Notes under the pieces: generated by a model
Told to the model about the DNA's origin: nothing
Seen by the model: the letters and a program-made list of their open reading frames with translations, nothing else
The model's database searches: none
From: Amorphus coralli DSM 19760
GTDB lineage: Bacteria; Pseudomonadota; Alphaproteobacteria; Rhizobiales; Amorphaceae
Direction of reading: 5' to 3'
Length of the DNA stretch: 64,000 nt
Assembly (NCBI RefSeq): GCF_000374525.1
Contig: NZ_KB894573.1
Location: 15,745-79,744 of the forward strand
Part shown: one piece after another, positions 8,655-17,263 of the stretch
Layout of the letters: each line of letters starts with the position of its first letter
Numbering within the stretch: position 1 is the first letter of the stretch
Program-made: the position numbers and the translations under genes

Positions 8655-9221
8655 TCAACGTCCGCCCTGGATGACGACGGTCCGAAACGTCAGCGACATG
8701 CGCCGCGCCAGAGGACGCTTCACGCCGTCCACGACGTCCGTTTTTCGGGCTGCAATACCGTGTTTCCAGCCATATGGCGCCTCGCCGGAGAGGATAAGCA
8801 GGCTTCGCGGTTCGAGCAGATGGTCGAGCCGCTCGGACTGCTCCGCCTTTCGAAACTCCATCAGGCTGGCCGACCCGAGACTGAGGGAGGCGATCGTGTC
8901 GCCAAAACACGGTTCGCAGTCCACATGGGGCGCGATCCCCTGCCCAGGCAGATACTCGTTGACGATCACCTGATCTGGCATCGCGGCGAAAAAGCCATCA
9001 GCCACCAGCAGGCGCGCAATCGGCAGAAGCCAGTCCGGCAACGCACCCAAAAAACTGCCCTCTGCCACCCGCCGCTCACGATAGTCGTAGCGATAGCCGT
9101 AGTGCTGGACGCGCCGCTTCAGCTCGTCGATCCAGTCCGCGCGATCGAGCTGCGCCAGAAGGGCGGCTTCTTCGGCTACCCCGACATAATCCGGTCGATA
9201 GACGGCACCCGGCGGAAGCAT
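8655..9221 (-). CDS. AlkB-like 2-oxoglutarate/Fe(II)-dependent dioxygenase
   Basis: A 188-residue member of the AlkB family, which removes alkyl groups from nucleic acids (or modifies tRNA or protein in some branches) by oxidation. NEYLPGQGIAPHVD carries the HxD iron ligands, the distal His is in YGWKHGI, and the C-terminal RRMSLTFR provides the two Arg that bind 2-oxoglutarate. It lacks the DNA-binding lid of E. coli AlkB and is closer to the shorter ALKBH-type bacterial proteins. It sits 29 bp downstream of the immunity-like gene on the same strand and may share its transcript. Confidence 0.9.
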   Translation of the reverse strand: MLPPGAVYRPDYVGVAEEAALLAQLDRADWIDELKRRVQHYGYRYDYRERRVAEGSFLGALPDWLLPIARLLVADGFFAAMPDQVIVNEYLPGQGIAPHVDCEPCFGDTIASLSLGSASLMEFRKAEQSERLDHLLEPRSLLILSGEAPYGWKHGIAARKTDVVDGVKRPLARRMSLTFRTVVIQGGR

Positions 9222-9250
9222 GGCATCTCTGCTTTATTGCGGGGCGGGGT

Positions 9251-9781
9251 TCACCGTTTCCACGGCTTGCGGCTGATCTCGACCAGCCGGCGAATTTCAG
9301 CTCCCAGTTCCTCGTCTGACACCGATTCGGGAAGATCGGTGGGCTCTACACGTCGGAGACTGGTGAACCCGCCTCGCCCCTCATACTTCATCGGCCTCAG
9401 CCTTATGACGCCGTTCTTCAGCGTGAGGCCGACTTCACCGACCCCGCTATAGAGCGCTCCGTGGGTCTTCACTCCGGCGCGGGTCATGAACCGATCGAGA
9501 AGCTCGCGGTCCGGCAAGCTCTTCGAAAACGCGTCGACACGATCCCAGTCAGGGTGGTCTGGACCGATGAAGCGGCTTGCCAGAAGCGCCTCGCGTGCAG
9601 CAGCACCGAGTTCCGCGTCGTCCAGGTCCGGCGCATGGTCGGCATCTATTCCATCGGGGTCGAGCAGACAGGCTCGATAGACCGCCCAGGAGTGGATCCG
9701 ATAAAATTTCTTGAAGGCAGTGACGCTGGCTTCTTTCCGCTGTTCAGGCGGCGGTGAATTGAATCGATTTCGATCTGTCAT
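9251..9781 (-). CDS. CdiI-like (DUF1436-type) immunity protein
   Basis: A 176-residue cytoplasmic protein. The central region (LGAAAREALLASR, then VKTHGALYSG, then LKNGVIRLRPMKYEGRGGF) resembles the contact-dependent growth-inhibition immunity family, in which an AL-x2-SR helix is followed by a KTxxALF motif and an (I/V)-x-P strand. I recognise this by pattern only, so the family call is tentative. Such proteins neutralise the C-terminal toxin of CdiA-like effectors. The start overlaps the stop of the upstream small ORF (9778-9781), and no full-length cdiA is present in the window, so this would be an orphan immunity gene. Confidence 0.5.
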   Translation of the reverse strand: MTDRNRFNSPPPEQRKEASVTAFKKFYRIHSWAVYRACLLDPDGIDADHAPDLDDAELGAAAREALLASRFIGPDHPDWDRVDAFSKSLPDRELLDRFMTRAGVKTHGALYSGVGEVGLTLKNGVIRLRPMKYEGRGGFTSLRRVEPTDLPESVSDEELGAEIRRLVEISRKPWKR

Positions 9782-10032
9782 CGAACGAAGGTCACCTCCA
9801 TCTCAATGCCGAGTTCGTCGGCATAGGCACGGGCCCGGGTGATTTCGTCGATCTGCGCCGAAGTCGATTCGAAAGGAACCGCCAGTTCAAGGCGACGACG
9901 CTCCCCGATCAGCGCGTCGCGGCGGGCAATGTCGCGTTCATCGAGGCCGACGAGTGCGTCCCTGACGACGAGAGCGGCAAGCTCCGCAGCCTCACCGGCG
10001 ACCTCCGCGAGCTCGGCAAGTGCGTTCAGCAA
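9778..10032 (-). CDS. Small helical hypothetical protein upstream of the immunity-like gene
   Basis: An 84-residue ORF that I place by its overlaps rather than by homology. A TTG at 10032 overlaps the stop of the preceding small ORF (10026-10028), and its own stop overlaps the ATG of the CdiI-like gene. It is rich in Ala, Leu and Glu (AELAEVAGEAAELAALVV) and probably forms two or three helices, possibly a coiled coil. No family is recognised. It could be a frameshifted continuation of the upstream fragment or an antitoxin/immunity partner. Confidence 0.4.
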   Translation of the reverse strand: MLNALAELAEVAGEAAELAALVVRDALVGLDERDIARRDALIGERRRLELAVPFESTSAQIDEITRARAYADELGIEMEVTFVR

Positions 10033-10271
10033 CGCCAGAGATCGTCCACAGACGAGACGAAATCGGAAACGAAATCCACCGCCGCGTCGAACGCGCCTTC
10101 GAGGATCGCTCGGTCGATCGCCCGGCCGTAGCTGCCGTCGATCGTCGGACGCCACTCCGGCTCGTCGACGAGCATCGGCTCTGCAAAGCAGCGACAGTTG
10201 TGGGCATCGCCCGGATGCCCGCGCTCTGGCGGATCGTCCCAGAAGAAGATCTTGTCGCCGGTCGCTGACAC
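10026..10271 (-). CDS. Fragment resembling the C-terminus of phage head-morphogenesis (SPP1 gp7 / Mu gpF) proteins
   Basis: An 81-residue ORF from a GTG at 10271. It contains WDDPPERGHPGDAHNCRCFAEP, which matches the HPG...NCRC signature that ends gp7/gpF-type domains; such domains also occur in secreted polymorphic toxins. The N-terminal bulk of the domain is missing: an in-frame TAG, which is the stop of the upstream DUF5996 gene, lies only about 40 bp before the GTG. It is therefore either a decayed toxin tip or prophage remnant, or a small protein. It precedes the helical ORF and the CdiI-like gene in one overlapping string. Confidence 0.4.
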   Translation of the reverse strand: MSATGDKIFFWDDPPERGHPGDAHNCRCFAEPMLVDEPEWRPTIDGSYGRAIDRAILEGAFDAAVDFVSDFVSSVDDLWRC

Positions 10272-10307
10272 GCTGCCTGTAAATGATCTTGCACCGTTGC
10301 AGCAGAC

Positions 10308-11561
10308 CTATTTCCGACGCAGCACATCCTGCCACTCGGGGTGGCGGTCGATCTGGGCCTTCGCGAACGGACAGAGCGGAATGATGCCGATCCCCTCGCT
10401 CCGGGCATCCTCGACCGCCCGACGGACCATCTGTTCGCCGACCTTTCGGCCACGCAAGGCCGTCGGAACGTCGGTGTGGTCGATGATCAGAAGGCCTTTG
10501 CCGACCCGGCTGTAGGTCATCTCGGCCTCGTGTCCGTCGACCAGCATCCGGTAGCGTCCCTTCGCGGGGCCATCCTCACGCTCGACGGTTCCTTCGGCCG
10601 CCGCCGGTGAAAGCGACGCCTGCCGGGCCGCTGGCGGGCGGACACTTCCCGGCTGCCCGGGTGCACACTCCAGAAGGTCACGGTCCCACCCGCCCAGATC
10701 CGCGGCGGCCTCGTAGGTGGAGAAGAGAAACGCCAGGAGCGCGGCATCCGGATCAGGAGCCGACTGCACGGCTTCGTAGGGCAGGACGAACTCCGACAGT
10801 CCCTCGTGCCAGAACGCGGCATCGGGCCGGACCGGGGCGGCGCGGTAGCCGTTCGGAGCCGGATAGGCGTAGGCGTAGAAGGCGGGATAGTCGATGCCGC
10901 CGCCGCCCGGCCAGAAGCCGGCCGAGGAGACTTCGTGGTCGTAGGCCTCCTGCGCCACCTCGTCCGGCAACGCCGGAACGCCGGCGGGATGGAGCGGGGC
11001 GCGCCGCCCGGAAAAGCGGGTAATCGCCATGTCGAAGCTGCCCCAGAACAGGTGGGCCGGGCTCGACTTGCCCAGAAACGAGGTCCGGAATGTCTTGAAA
11101 ACGCGGTCGACCGCCATCAGCGCCTGATGGAACCGCCGAACCGCGTCTCCGTCATAGGGGCGGTCGCGGTGATCCTCGTCGAACGGGATGGGATCCGCGA
11201 CTTCGTTCGGCCGTCGGTCGAAGGTCGGCGTGCCGCCGAGATCGGAAACCAGGCGCACGAAATCGGCGTGAAACTGCGCGACCGTCGTCGCCCCGAGGTC
11301 GAAGGCGGCCTGCCGGCCATCGCCGCTCGTCCCAATGACCCTGTGATCATGGACGTCGAACAGGATCTCGATACCCGGACCATCGGGGATCGGAGAAGAG
11401 ATCAGCCCGCGCGGCGTCACATAGAAGGTCGCGTGCCAGGAATGGTTGAGCCACGGCGTGTGAGCCAGCCGATACTTGCCGGCAATCTGCAGATAGAGAT
11501 GCAGCGCGGAGCACGTGTCCCGCCAGCCGAGATAGTCAAGGTGAGGCCAGTTGTTGCTCAT
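10308..11561 (-). CDS. DUF5996 protein fused to a COG2388-type GNAT domain
   Basis: A 417-residue fusion. Residues 1 to about 305 form a DUF5996 domain of unknown function (WPHLDYLGWRDTCSALHLYLQIAGK at the start, TFYVTPRGL and FWGSFDMAITRFSGRRAP further on). A Pro/Ala-rich linker follows. Residues from about 335 onward form a short acetyltransferase-like domain (LVDGHEAEMTYSR, IDHTDVPTALRGRKVGEQMV, IIPLCPFAKAQIDRHPEW), the COG2388 type that typically has this small layout. Both halves look complete. No reaction is known for DUF5996. The gene lies 92 bp from the pirin gene on the same strand. Confidence 0.8.
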   Translation of the reverse strand: MSNNWPHLDYLGWRDTCSALHLYLQIAGKYRLAHTPWLNHSWHATFYVTPRGLISSPIPDGPGIEILFDVHDHRVIGTSGDGRQAAFDLGATTVAQFHADFVRLVSDLGGTPTFDRRPNEVADPIPFDEDHRDRPYDGDAVRRFHQALMAVDRVFKTFRTSFLGKSSPAHLFWGSFDMAITRFSGRRAPLHPAGVPALPDEVAQEAYDHEVSSAGFWPGGGGIDYPAFYAYAYPAPNGYRAAPVRPDAAFWHEGLSEFVLPYEAVQSAPDPDAALLAFLFSTYEAAADLGGWDRDLLECAPGQPGSVRPPAARQASLSPAAAEGTVEREDGPAKGRYRMLVDGHEAEMTYSRVGKGLLIIDHTDVPTALRGRKVGEQMVRRAVEDARSEGIGIIPLCPFAKAQIDRHPEWQDVLRRK

Positions 11562-11653
11562 TTGGCATCCTTCGGCCGGCCTGCACCCGGCGCATGTCGG
11601 TTTCGTCTTGTCTCGTCTCGGGGGACGGGGGCGCCTTCGGGGCCCTCCCCCGA

Positions 11654-12589
11654 TCAGTCCGGCAGCGGGATATGCTCGTCGCGGTCATCGACCGGGAGAT
11701 CGAAACGGCCCGTCCCCCAGTTCTGCGCCCGCCATTCTGCCTTCGCGGCCTCGATGCGTTCCTGCGACGAGGCGACGAAGTTCCACCAGATGTAACGAGG
11801 CCCCGGAAAGGTTGCGCCGCCGAGGATCATCAGCCGGGCGCCCCGGTCGCCCGCGCCGATGGTGATCTTGTCGCCGGGACGAAACACCATCATCCGGCCT
11901 GCGCCGAAGTCCTGACCGGCCACCGAAATCGAGCCTTCGACAATGTAGAGGCCCCGGTCTTCGTGATCGTCCGGCATGGGCAGGCGGCGCCCCGGCTCCA
12001 GCTGAACGTCGGCATAGAATGTCTCGGAGTACATCGCCGCCGGAGCGACCTTTCCGTAGGCGTTGCCGAGGATGAGCCGGACCGAAACGCCGTGATCCTC
12101 GATCACCGGCAGCGTCTCCTTGCCGTAATGCTCGAACGACGGCGCCGTGTCCTCGTGGCTGTCCGGCAGGGCGAGCCAGGTCTGGATGCCGAACAGGCTG
12201 TTGGGCCCGCTTCGCGCGGCCGCCGACGTGCGTTCCGAGTGGGTGACGCCGCGTCCGGCCACCATCCAGTTCAGCGCGCCGGGGGTGATGACCTGATCGG
12301 CTCCGGTGCTGTCGCGGTGATGGAAGTCGCCACGATAGAGGTAGGTGACGGTGCCGAGGCCGATATGCGGATGAGGCCGGACATCGACGCCTCGCCCGGT
12401 CAGCATCTCGGCCGGCCCTGCCTGGTCGAAAAAGATGAACGGCCCCACCATCTGTCGCTTCGGTGCCGGCAGGGCCCGCCGGACCTCGAAATCGCCAAGA
12501 TCCCGGGTCCGGGGAACGATCAGGGTTTCAATCGCGTCGACGCCCACCGCGTCAGGGCAGCCCGGTTCGATTGCTGGATTCCAACTCAT
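11654..12589 (-). CDS. Pirin family protein (bicupin)
   Basis: A 311-residue bicupin. The N-terminal domain has RPHPHIGLGTVTYLYRGDFHHRDS, with the His/Glu metal ligands expected for iron, and then GRGVTHSE. The C-terminal domain begins around residue 200. Bacterial pirins may oxidise quercetin-like flavonols or modulate enzymes of central metabolism. The ATG at 12589 (MSWNPAIEP) was chosen because the upstream part of the open frame is Arg-rich and non-homologous. The gene sits downstream of a LysR regulator that faces an isochorismatase gene, a common arrangement for pirin genes under LysR control. Confidence 0.92.
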   Translation of the reverse strand: MSWNPAIEPGCPDAVGVDAIETLIVPRTRDLGDFEVRRALPAPKRQMVGPFIFFDQAGPAEMLTGRGVDVRPHPHIGLGTVTYLYRGDFHHRDSTGADQVITPGALNWMVAGRGVTHSERTSAAARSGPNSLFGIQTWLALPDSHEDTAPSFEHYGKETLPVIEDHGVSVRLILGNAYGKVAPAAMYSETFYADVQLEPGRRLPMPDDHEDRGLYIVEGSISVAGQDFGAGRMMVFRPGDKITIGAGDRGARLMILGGATFPGPRYIWWNFVASSQERIEAAKAEWRAQNWGTGRFDLPVDDRDEHIPLPD

Positions 12590-12811
12590 GATCGGTCGCT
12601 TTTCCTCGGCTTTGGTCTGGCCCCGCCGTCGCCGGCGCGCAGTGCGATGCCGGGCAGCGGTTTCAAACTGGCGCCTCGGCACGCATGCCACTAGCCGCGC
12701 TCGGCGATCAGCCGTGTCGCGTGGCGGGGAACGCGCTCCCCGCGCGTTCGCAGTCCCGGTCCGACCGATCGCACCTCACCGTTCCCATTCGGCCGCAGGT
12801 GCGGTGCGAAT

Positions 12812-13720
12812 TCAGCGGCTCGCGCCCCAGACCTCCGGGTTCCGCTCGAAATGCTGGATCATCATCTCGGTCAGGACCCGAACCTTCCGCGAAGGATATT
12901 GGCCCGGCGGGCGGACGACGTAGACGCCTGCCGCTGGCGGCGGGTAGCGCGTCATGATCGGAACGAGGGCACCGGACATCAGATGGTCGTAGGTGAGGCA
13001 GTCGGGAAGCCAGCCGATGCCGAGCCCGGCAACCGCGGCCGCCGTCAGCGCGATGCCGTTGTCGGCCTTGAAGCGGCCCTGGGGCTGGACCCTGACCACG
13101 CTGTTACCGTCCATGAACTGCCAGGTTTCGGTGCCCTGCATGAGGGCTTCGTGCGCGACGACCTCGTCCGGCGTCTCCGGCTGGCCATGGGCTTTGATGT
13201 AGTCGGGGCTAGCGACGAGCTGTCCACAGCTCGGTCCGACACGTCTGGCGATCAGATTGGAATCCGGCATGAGGCCGACGCGGATCCCGCAATCGAAGCC
13301 TTCGGCGATCAGATCGACGAAGCGATCGCTGTAGGAGCTGTGGATCTGGAGCTCGGGGTGGCGGTGTGCCATGGACGCGAGCACCGGCGCGAAGTGCGTC
13401 GGCCCGATGGACAGCGGCATGGCGACGCGCAGACGGCCGCGGAGGTTTCCCGCCGGGTGGATGGTTTCCTTCGCCGTGTCGATTTCTGCGCCAACCCGCG
13501 CTGCATGCTCGCGAAACGTGACGCCCGCCTCCGTGAGAGCCGCCCCCCTCGTGGTCCGGGCCAGGAGCTGGACGCCCAGTTCGGCCTCGAGCCGGAAGAG
13601 TCGGCGGCTGACGATCGACTTGGAGATCCCGAGGCGGCGCGCGGCCGCCGAAACACCGCCGGCATCGGCAACGACAACGAACGTCTCAAGATCCTCGATA
13701 TCCAAATCGGCGTTCCTCAT
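12812..13720 (-). CDS. LysR-family transcriptional regulator
   Basis: A 302-residue LysR protein. The winged helix-turn-helix is at residues 5-65 (LETFVVVADAGGVSAAARRLGISKSIVSRRLFRLEAEL, shown here by position 7-44 only in part). The effector-binding domain follows, with LRGRLRVAMPLSIG at its start and VGLGIGWLPDCL near its end, typical of the CrgA/DsdC-like subgroup. The ATG at 13720 starts directly before the HTH; a longer frame to 13930 would run into the divergent isochorismatase gene. It probably controls that gene (134 bp away) and the pirin gene behind it. Confidence 0.92.
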   Translation of the reverse strand: MRNADLDIEDLETFVVVADAGGVSAAARRLGISKSIVSRRLFRLEAELGVQLLARTTRGAALTEAGVTFREHAARVGAEIDTAKETIHPAGNLRGRLRVAMPLSIGPTHFAPVLASMAHRHPELQIHSSYSDRFVDLIAEGFDCGIRVGLMPDSNLIARRVGPSCGQLVASPDYIKAHGQPETPDEVVAHEALMQGTETWQFMDGNSVVRVQPQGRFKADNGIALTAAAVAGLGIGWLPDCLTYDHLMSGALVPIMTRYPPPAAGVYVVRPPGQYPSRKVRVLTEMMIQHFERNPEVWGASR

Positions 13721-13854
13721 TTGGCGACAGCGCGTGCTGGGCGCCGGCACTATCGCGCTGGTCAGCGGAACGGCAGAAAGCGACGAGGCAACGACGCCAA
13801 CACCCTCTTCACCGAAATCCCAGCGCCACCCGAAGTGGCAGGAAGTGTGCAGAA

Positions 13855-14508
13855 ATGACCTCTCGCAACGGCCTCGCTTCGCTTCTTCGTCCCGAGGATT
13901 CCGTCCTCGTCCTGATCGATCACCAACCATACCAGCTCGCCAACCTGAATAGCCACGACCCTCATCTAGCGGTCAACAACGCGACCGCTCTGGCGAAGGT
14001 CGCCAAAGTCTTCGGTGTTCCGACCATCTTGAGCAGCGTGGTCGCCGAGCGGGGAGGACGCATCTTTCCGCAGATCACCGACGTGTTTCCGGACCAGGAG
14101 GTGATCGACCGGACGTTCATCAATACCTGGGAAGACGAGAAGGTCGTCGATGCGGTCAAGGCCACCGGCCGCACGCAGCTGATATTCGCCGGCCTCTGGA
14201 CCGAGATCTGCGTCGCCATGCCGGCGATCCAGGCGCTTGGAGAGGGCTGGGACGTGACGGTCGTGACCGATGCCTCCGGCGGCACGTCCATCGAGGCCCA
14301 CGAGGTCGCGATACAGCGCATGATCGGCGCCGGCGCCAACATGATGACCTGGCTGGCCGTGGCCTCCGAATGGCAGCGCGACTGGGCCCGCACCGAGCAC
14401 GCCGGCGAATTGACGGACATCCTGCTGCAGCACGCTGCCGGCAGCGGCGTCGCGTACCTCTGGGAGCAGCAGCTTCTCAACACGCCGGCACCCGGCGCGG
14501 CGGGCTGA
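13855..14508 (+). CDS. Isochorismatase-family cysteine hydrolase (YcaC-like)
   Basis: A 217-residue hydrolase. VLVLIDHQPYQ carries the catalytic Asp, and FAGLWTEICVAMPAIQAL carries the nucleophilic Cys with the non-proline cis peptide region before it. Length and the C-terminal EWQRDWARTEHAG segment match the YcaC-like branch, hydrolases of unknown substrate often paired with pirin and LysR genes. It is divergent from the LysR gene and convergent with none, and the LysE-type exporter follows 81 bp later. Confidence 0.9.
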   Translation: MTSRNGLASLLRPEDSVLVLIDHQPYQLANLNSHDPHLAVNNATALAKVAKVFGVPTILSSVVAERGGRIFPQITDVFPDQEVIDRTFINTWEDEKVVDAVKATGRTQLIFAGLWTEICVAMPAIQALGEGWDVTVVTDASGGTSIEAHEVAIQRMIGAGANMMTWLAVASEWQRDWARTEHAGELTDILLQHAAGSGVAYLWEQQLLNTPAPGAAG

Positions 14509-14589
14509 TCCAGGCGGAGTGACGCGGTCAGACCGATGGGGGCTCCGGTCGCCGGTCGAGCCGCGTCATTCCTTCACGGGCGTTCCCCC

Positions 14590-15231
14590 ATGGACCATTC
14601 AGCCTACCTGACCTTCGTCCTCGTCAGCGCGGCCCAGGCGGCGACACCGGGTCCTTCCACCCTGTTTCTCGTCAACAACGCCGTGGCGGTCGGGCGCCGC
14701 CGTGCGCTCAGCGCGTTGAGCGGCGATCTCGTCGCGATTGCGCTGCTGGCAACACTTTCGGCGGCAGGGCTCAGCGCTCTGCTTGCCGCACGTCCGGCGA
14801 CCTTCCTCGTCCTGCGCCTCGCAGGGGCCGCCTACGTCATCTGGCTCGGGTGGGACCATCTGCGAACCATCCCGCCCGAAGCGAAGGGGCACGCCGCCTC
14901 TAAACACCATGGGCGGAGTGGATTGGGGCTTTGGCTGCACTCGTTCGCAGTGGGCATCAGCAACCCGAAAGCCGTTCTCTTCTTTGCCGCCCTGTTTCCC
15001 CAGTTCATCCCCGCGGACAGTGACGCCTCTGTCCTTGCGCTACTCGTCCTGACCTTCGTCGCGGTGAAATTCCTGGTGCTCGGCGGCTATGCGCTCGGAG
15101 CGCGTCATGTCGGCCGGCTGTTGCGCAACCGAAAGAACGCAAGGCGTGGACGGGCGCTGACGGGCGTCATCTTCATAGTGTTCGGCGCGGCGATGATGGG
15201 GGCGGCGCTGAGCGAATATTTCGCCCCATGA
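14590..15231 (+). CDS. LysE/RhtB-family amino-acid exporter
   Basis: A 213-residue inner-membrane protein with about six hydrophobic segments. The family motif AATPGPSTLFLVNNAVAVG, with the Gly-Pro pair, is at residues 17-35, and SNPKAVLFFAALFPQFI is the second conserved block. Members export amino acids such as lysine, threonine or homoserine lactone, but the substrate is not evident here. The ATG at 14590 puts the first membrane segment at the N-terminus; no strong ribosome-binding site is seen, and a start at 14536 is the alternative. Confidence 0.9.
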   Translation: MDHSAYLTFVLVSAAQAATPGPSTLFLVNNAVAVGRRRALSALSGDLVAIALLATLSAAGLSALLAARPATFLVLRLAGAAYVIWLGWDHLRTIPPEAKGHAASKHHGRSGLGLWLHSFAVGISNPKAVLFFAALFPQFIPADSDASVLALLVLTFVAVKFLVLGGYALGARHVGRLLRNRKNARRGRALTGVIFIVFGAAMMGAALSEYFAP

Positions 15232-15281
15232 CGCCGACCGGCACAGGCTCGCCGAACCACTTCGAATAGGAAGACAACACC

Positions 15282-17048
15282 ATGGCCGACGGTGGCTTGG
15301 GGCACACGATAGGCCCTGCAGTGGTTCTCATGGGGGCGGCGATTGTCGCCGTCCCGTTGTTTCGCAGGCTCGGCCTGGGTTCGGTCCTGGGCTATTTCGC
15401 GGCCGGTATCCTCGTGGGCCCATCGGTGCTCGGACTGTTCGGCGATGCCCAGTCCATTCTGCATTTCGCCGAACTTGGCGTGGTGATGTTCCTGTTCGTG
15501 ATCGGGCTGGAGCTACGTCCCCAGAAACTCTGGTCGATGCGCGGCCAGATCTTCGGACTGGGCCTAGTCCAGGTGGCCGCCGCCACCGCCGCCCTCGCCC
15601 TGGCAGGTGCCCTGGTTTTCGGCTTTCCGCGCGAGGTCGCGTTCGTGGCAGGAGCCGGCTTCGTGCTTTCCTCAACGGCCGTCATCATGTCGGTGCTCCA
15701 GGACCGGGGTGAGGTCGCAAGCGTTGAAGGCCAGAAGTCGGTCGCGATTCTCCTCTTCGAGGATCTGATGATCGTGCCGCTTCTGGCTGTGGTCGTGCTT
15801 CTGTCGCCCCTCGCTCACGAACAGGCCGGGTGGACGGAAATCCTGGTGGCTGCTGCTGCGCTGGCAGCGCTGCTCGGCGTGGCGCGCTGGGGCTTGAATC
15901 CCTTCTTCGCACTGCTCGCACAGGCGCGAACCCGGGAAGTGTTGACCGCCGGCGCCCTCCTCGTCGTTCTCGGTGCCGCACTGCTCATGGATGCTGTCGG
16001 ACTTTCGATGGCGATGGGTGCCTTCCTTGCCGGCGTGATGCTGTCGAGTTCGAGCTACAGGCATCAGATCGAGAGCGATATCGAGCCGTTTCGCGGCTTG
16101 CTCATGGGGCTCTTCTTCCTGGCCGTGGGCATGTCGCTCGACCTGTCCACGGTGGCGGCCGAATGGCGGCTTCTGCTGTCCATGCTCGCGGCTTTCATCG
16201 TTGCGAAGGGCACCGTGGTCTATGCGGTCGCACGCCTGTTCCACAGTTCCAATCATCAAGCGCTGCACCGGACCTCGATGTTTCTGCAGGGCGGTGAATT
16301 CGCCTTCGTGCTGTACACGGCGGCAATGTCGGGAGGCGTGATCGACGCGCGCGAAAACGCTCTGTTCGCCACCGTCGTGATCCTGTCCATGACCCTGACA
16401 CCGGTGCTCATGATCGTCACAGACCGGATCCTGCGCGCCGAAGAGTCAATGGACGGCGTCGAGGCCGCCCGCGACCTGAAGGGACGCATTCTTCTCATCG
16501 GTTTCGGACGCTTCGGCCAGATTGCCGCCCAGCTCCTGCTTTCCAGGGGCATCGACCTGTCCGTCATCGACAACGATCCGAACCGGATCCGCGACGCAGG
16601 CCGGTGGGGATTCAAGGTTTTTTACGGCGACGGCGTCCGGCTGGACGTCTTGCGCCAGTCCGGCGCGGGGGAAGCCGATGCGATCATGATCTGCATCGAC
16701 GACCAGAAGGCTGCGACCCGGATCGTGGAACTGGCGCAGCACGAATTCCCGCAGGCGAGGCTCCTGGTGCGAAGCTATGATCGGGGCCACGCCGTCGACC
16801 TGATCCGGGCAGGTGTCGACTATGAGATCCGCGAAACGGTCGAGTCCGCCTACCTGATGGGAGCCGCAGGCCTGCGGGCGTTGGGGTTCGCCGAGGTCGA
16901 TGTCGAGGAGACGGCGGAAGACGTCCGCCGGCGCGATACCCTGCGTCTGTCTGAGCAGGTGCAGGGCGATCTCATGTCCGGCCGGGCGTGGATGCACACT
17001 CAGCCAGTGCCGGAGCCTCTCGGCACAGCTCCCGCACGGGACGGGTAG
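15282..17048 (+). CDS. Kef-type monovalent cation:proton antiporter (CPA2 family) with RCK domain
   Basis: A 588-residue inner-membrane protein. About twelve membrane segments occupy residues 5-380, with the CPA2 hallmarks FAAGILVGPSVLG and GAGFVLSSTAVIMSVL. A cytoplasmic TrkA-N (RCK) domain begins near residue 402 with a Rossmann motif, LIGFGRFGQIAAQLLLSRG, and the acidic ligand SVIDNDP, so NAD(H) binding is likely. This is the architecture of KefB/KefC, glutathione-gated K+ efflux systems that protect against electrophiles. No KefF/KefG ancillary gene is adjacent. AGGAAG lies before the ATG with good spacing. Confidence 0.93.
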   Translation: MADGGLGHTIGPAVVLMGAAIVAVPLFRRLGLGSVLGYFAAGILVGPSVLGLFGDAQSILHFAELGVVMFLFVIGLELRPQKLWSMRGQIFGLGLVQVAAATAALALAGALVFGFPREVAFVAGAGFVLSSTAVIMSVLQDRGEVASVEGQKSVAILLFEDLMIVPLLAVVVLLSPLAHEQAGWTEILVAAAALAALLGVARWGLNPFFALLAQARTREVLTAGALLVVLGAALLMDAVGLSMAMGAFLAGVMLSSSSYRHQIESDIEPFRGLLMGLFFLAVGMSLDLSTVAAEWRLLLSMLAAFIVAKGTVVYAVARLFHSSNHQALHRTSMFLQGGEFAFVLYTAAMSGGVIDARENALFATVVILSMTLTPVLMIVTDRILRAEESMDGVEAARDLKGRILLIGFGRFGQIAAQLLLSRGIDLSVIDNDPNRIRDAGRWGFKVFYGDGVRLDVLRQSGAGEADAIMICIDDQKAATRIVELAQHEFPQARLLVRSYDRGHAVDLIRAGVDYEIRETVESAYLMGAAGLRALGFAEVDVEETAEDVRRRDTLRLSEQVQGDLMSGRAWMHTQPVPEPLGTAPARDG

Positions 17049-17100
17049 CAGAGCCGGATTGACTGTCGGCGCCCCGTCAAACTCTGCCCCGGCGGCTCTG
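17049..17100. terminator. Possible hairpin downstream of the Kef-type gene
   Basis: CAGAGCCG (17049-17056) is repeated inverted as CGGCTCTG (17093-17100), immediately after the antiporter stop. The loop is long and a C-run rather than a T-run follows, so at most this is a weak or Rho-assisted terminator. Confidence 0.3.
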
Positions 17101-17263
17101 CCCCCCCTGTAGGGCGTTCCGCACTTCGCGACACAGATGGCACCCGCGCGGCACTACCGGATCCCGCAGCGAGCTGGCACCTAAGTCCACAGACAAGGCG
17201 GCCACCGAGTGCCTGTCGTGTGTCTGTCGCGCAGCCTTTTGGAACCGCTCACGGAGCTCCTCA

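Noticed and set aside
10026-10271. Intact prophage at the gp7-like motif
   Set aside because: No portal, terminase, capsid or integrase genes are near; only a C-terminal motif is present.
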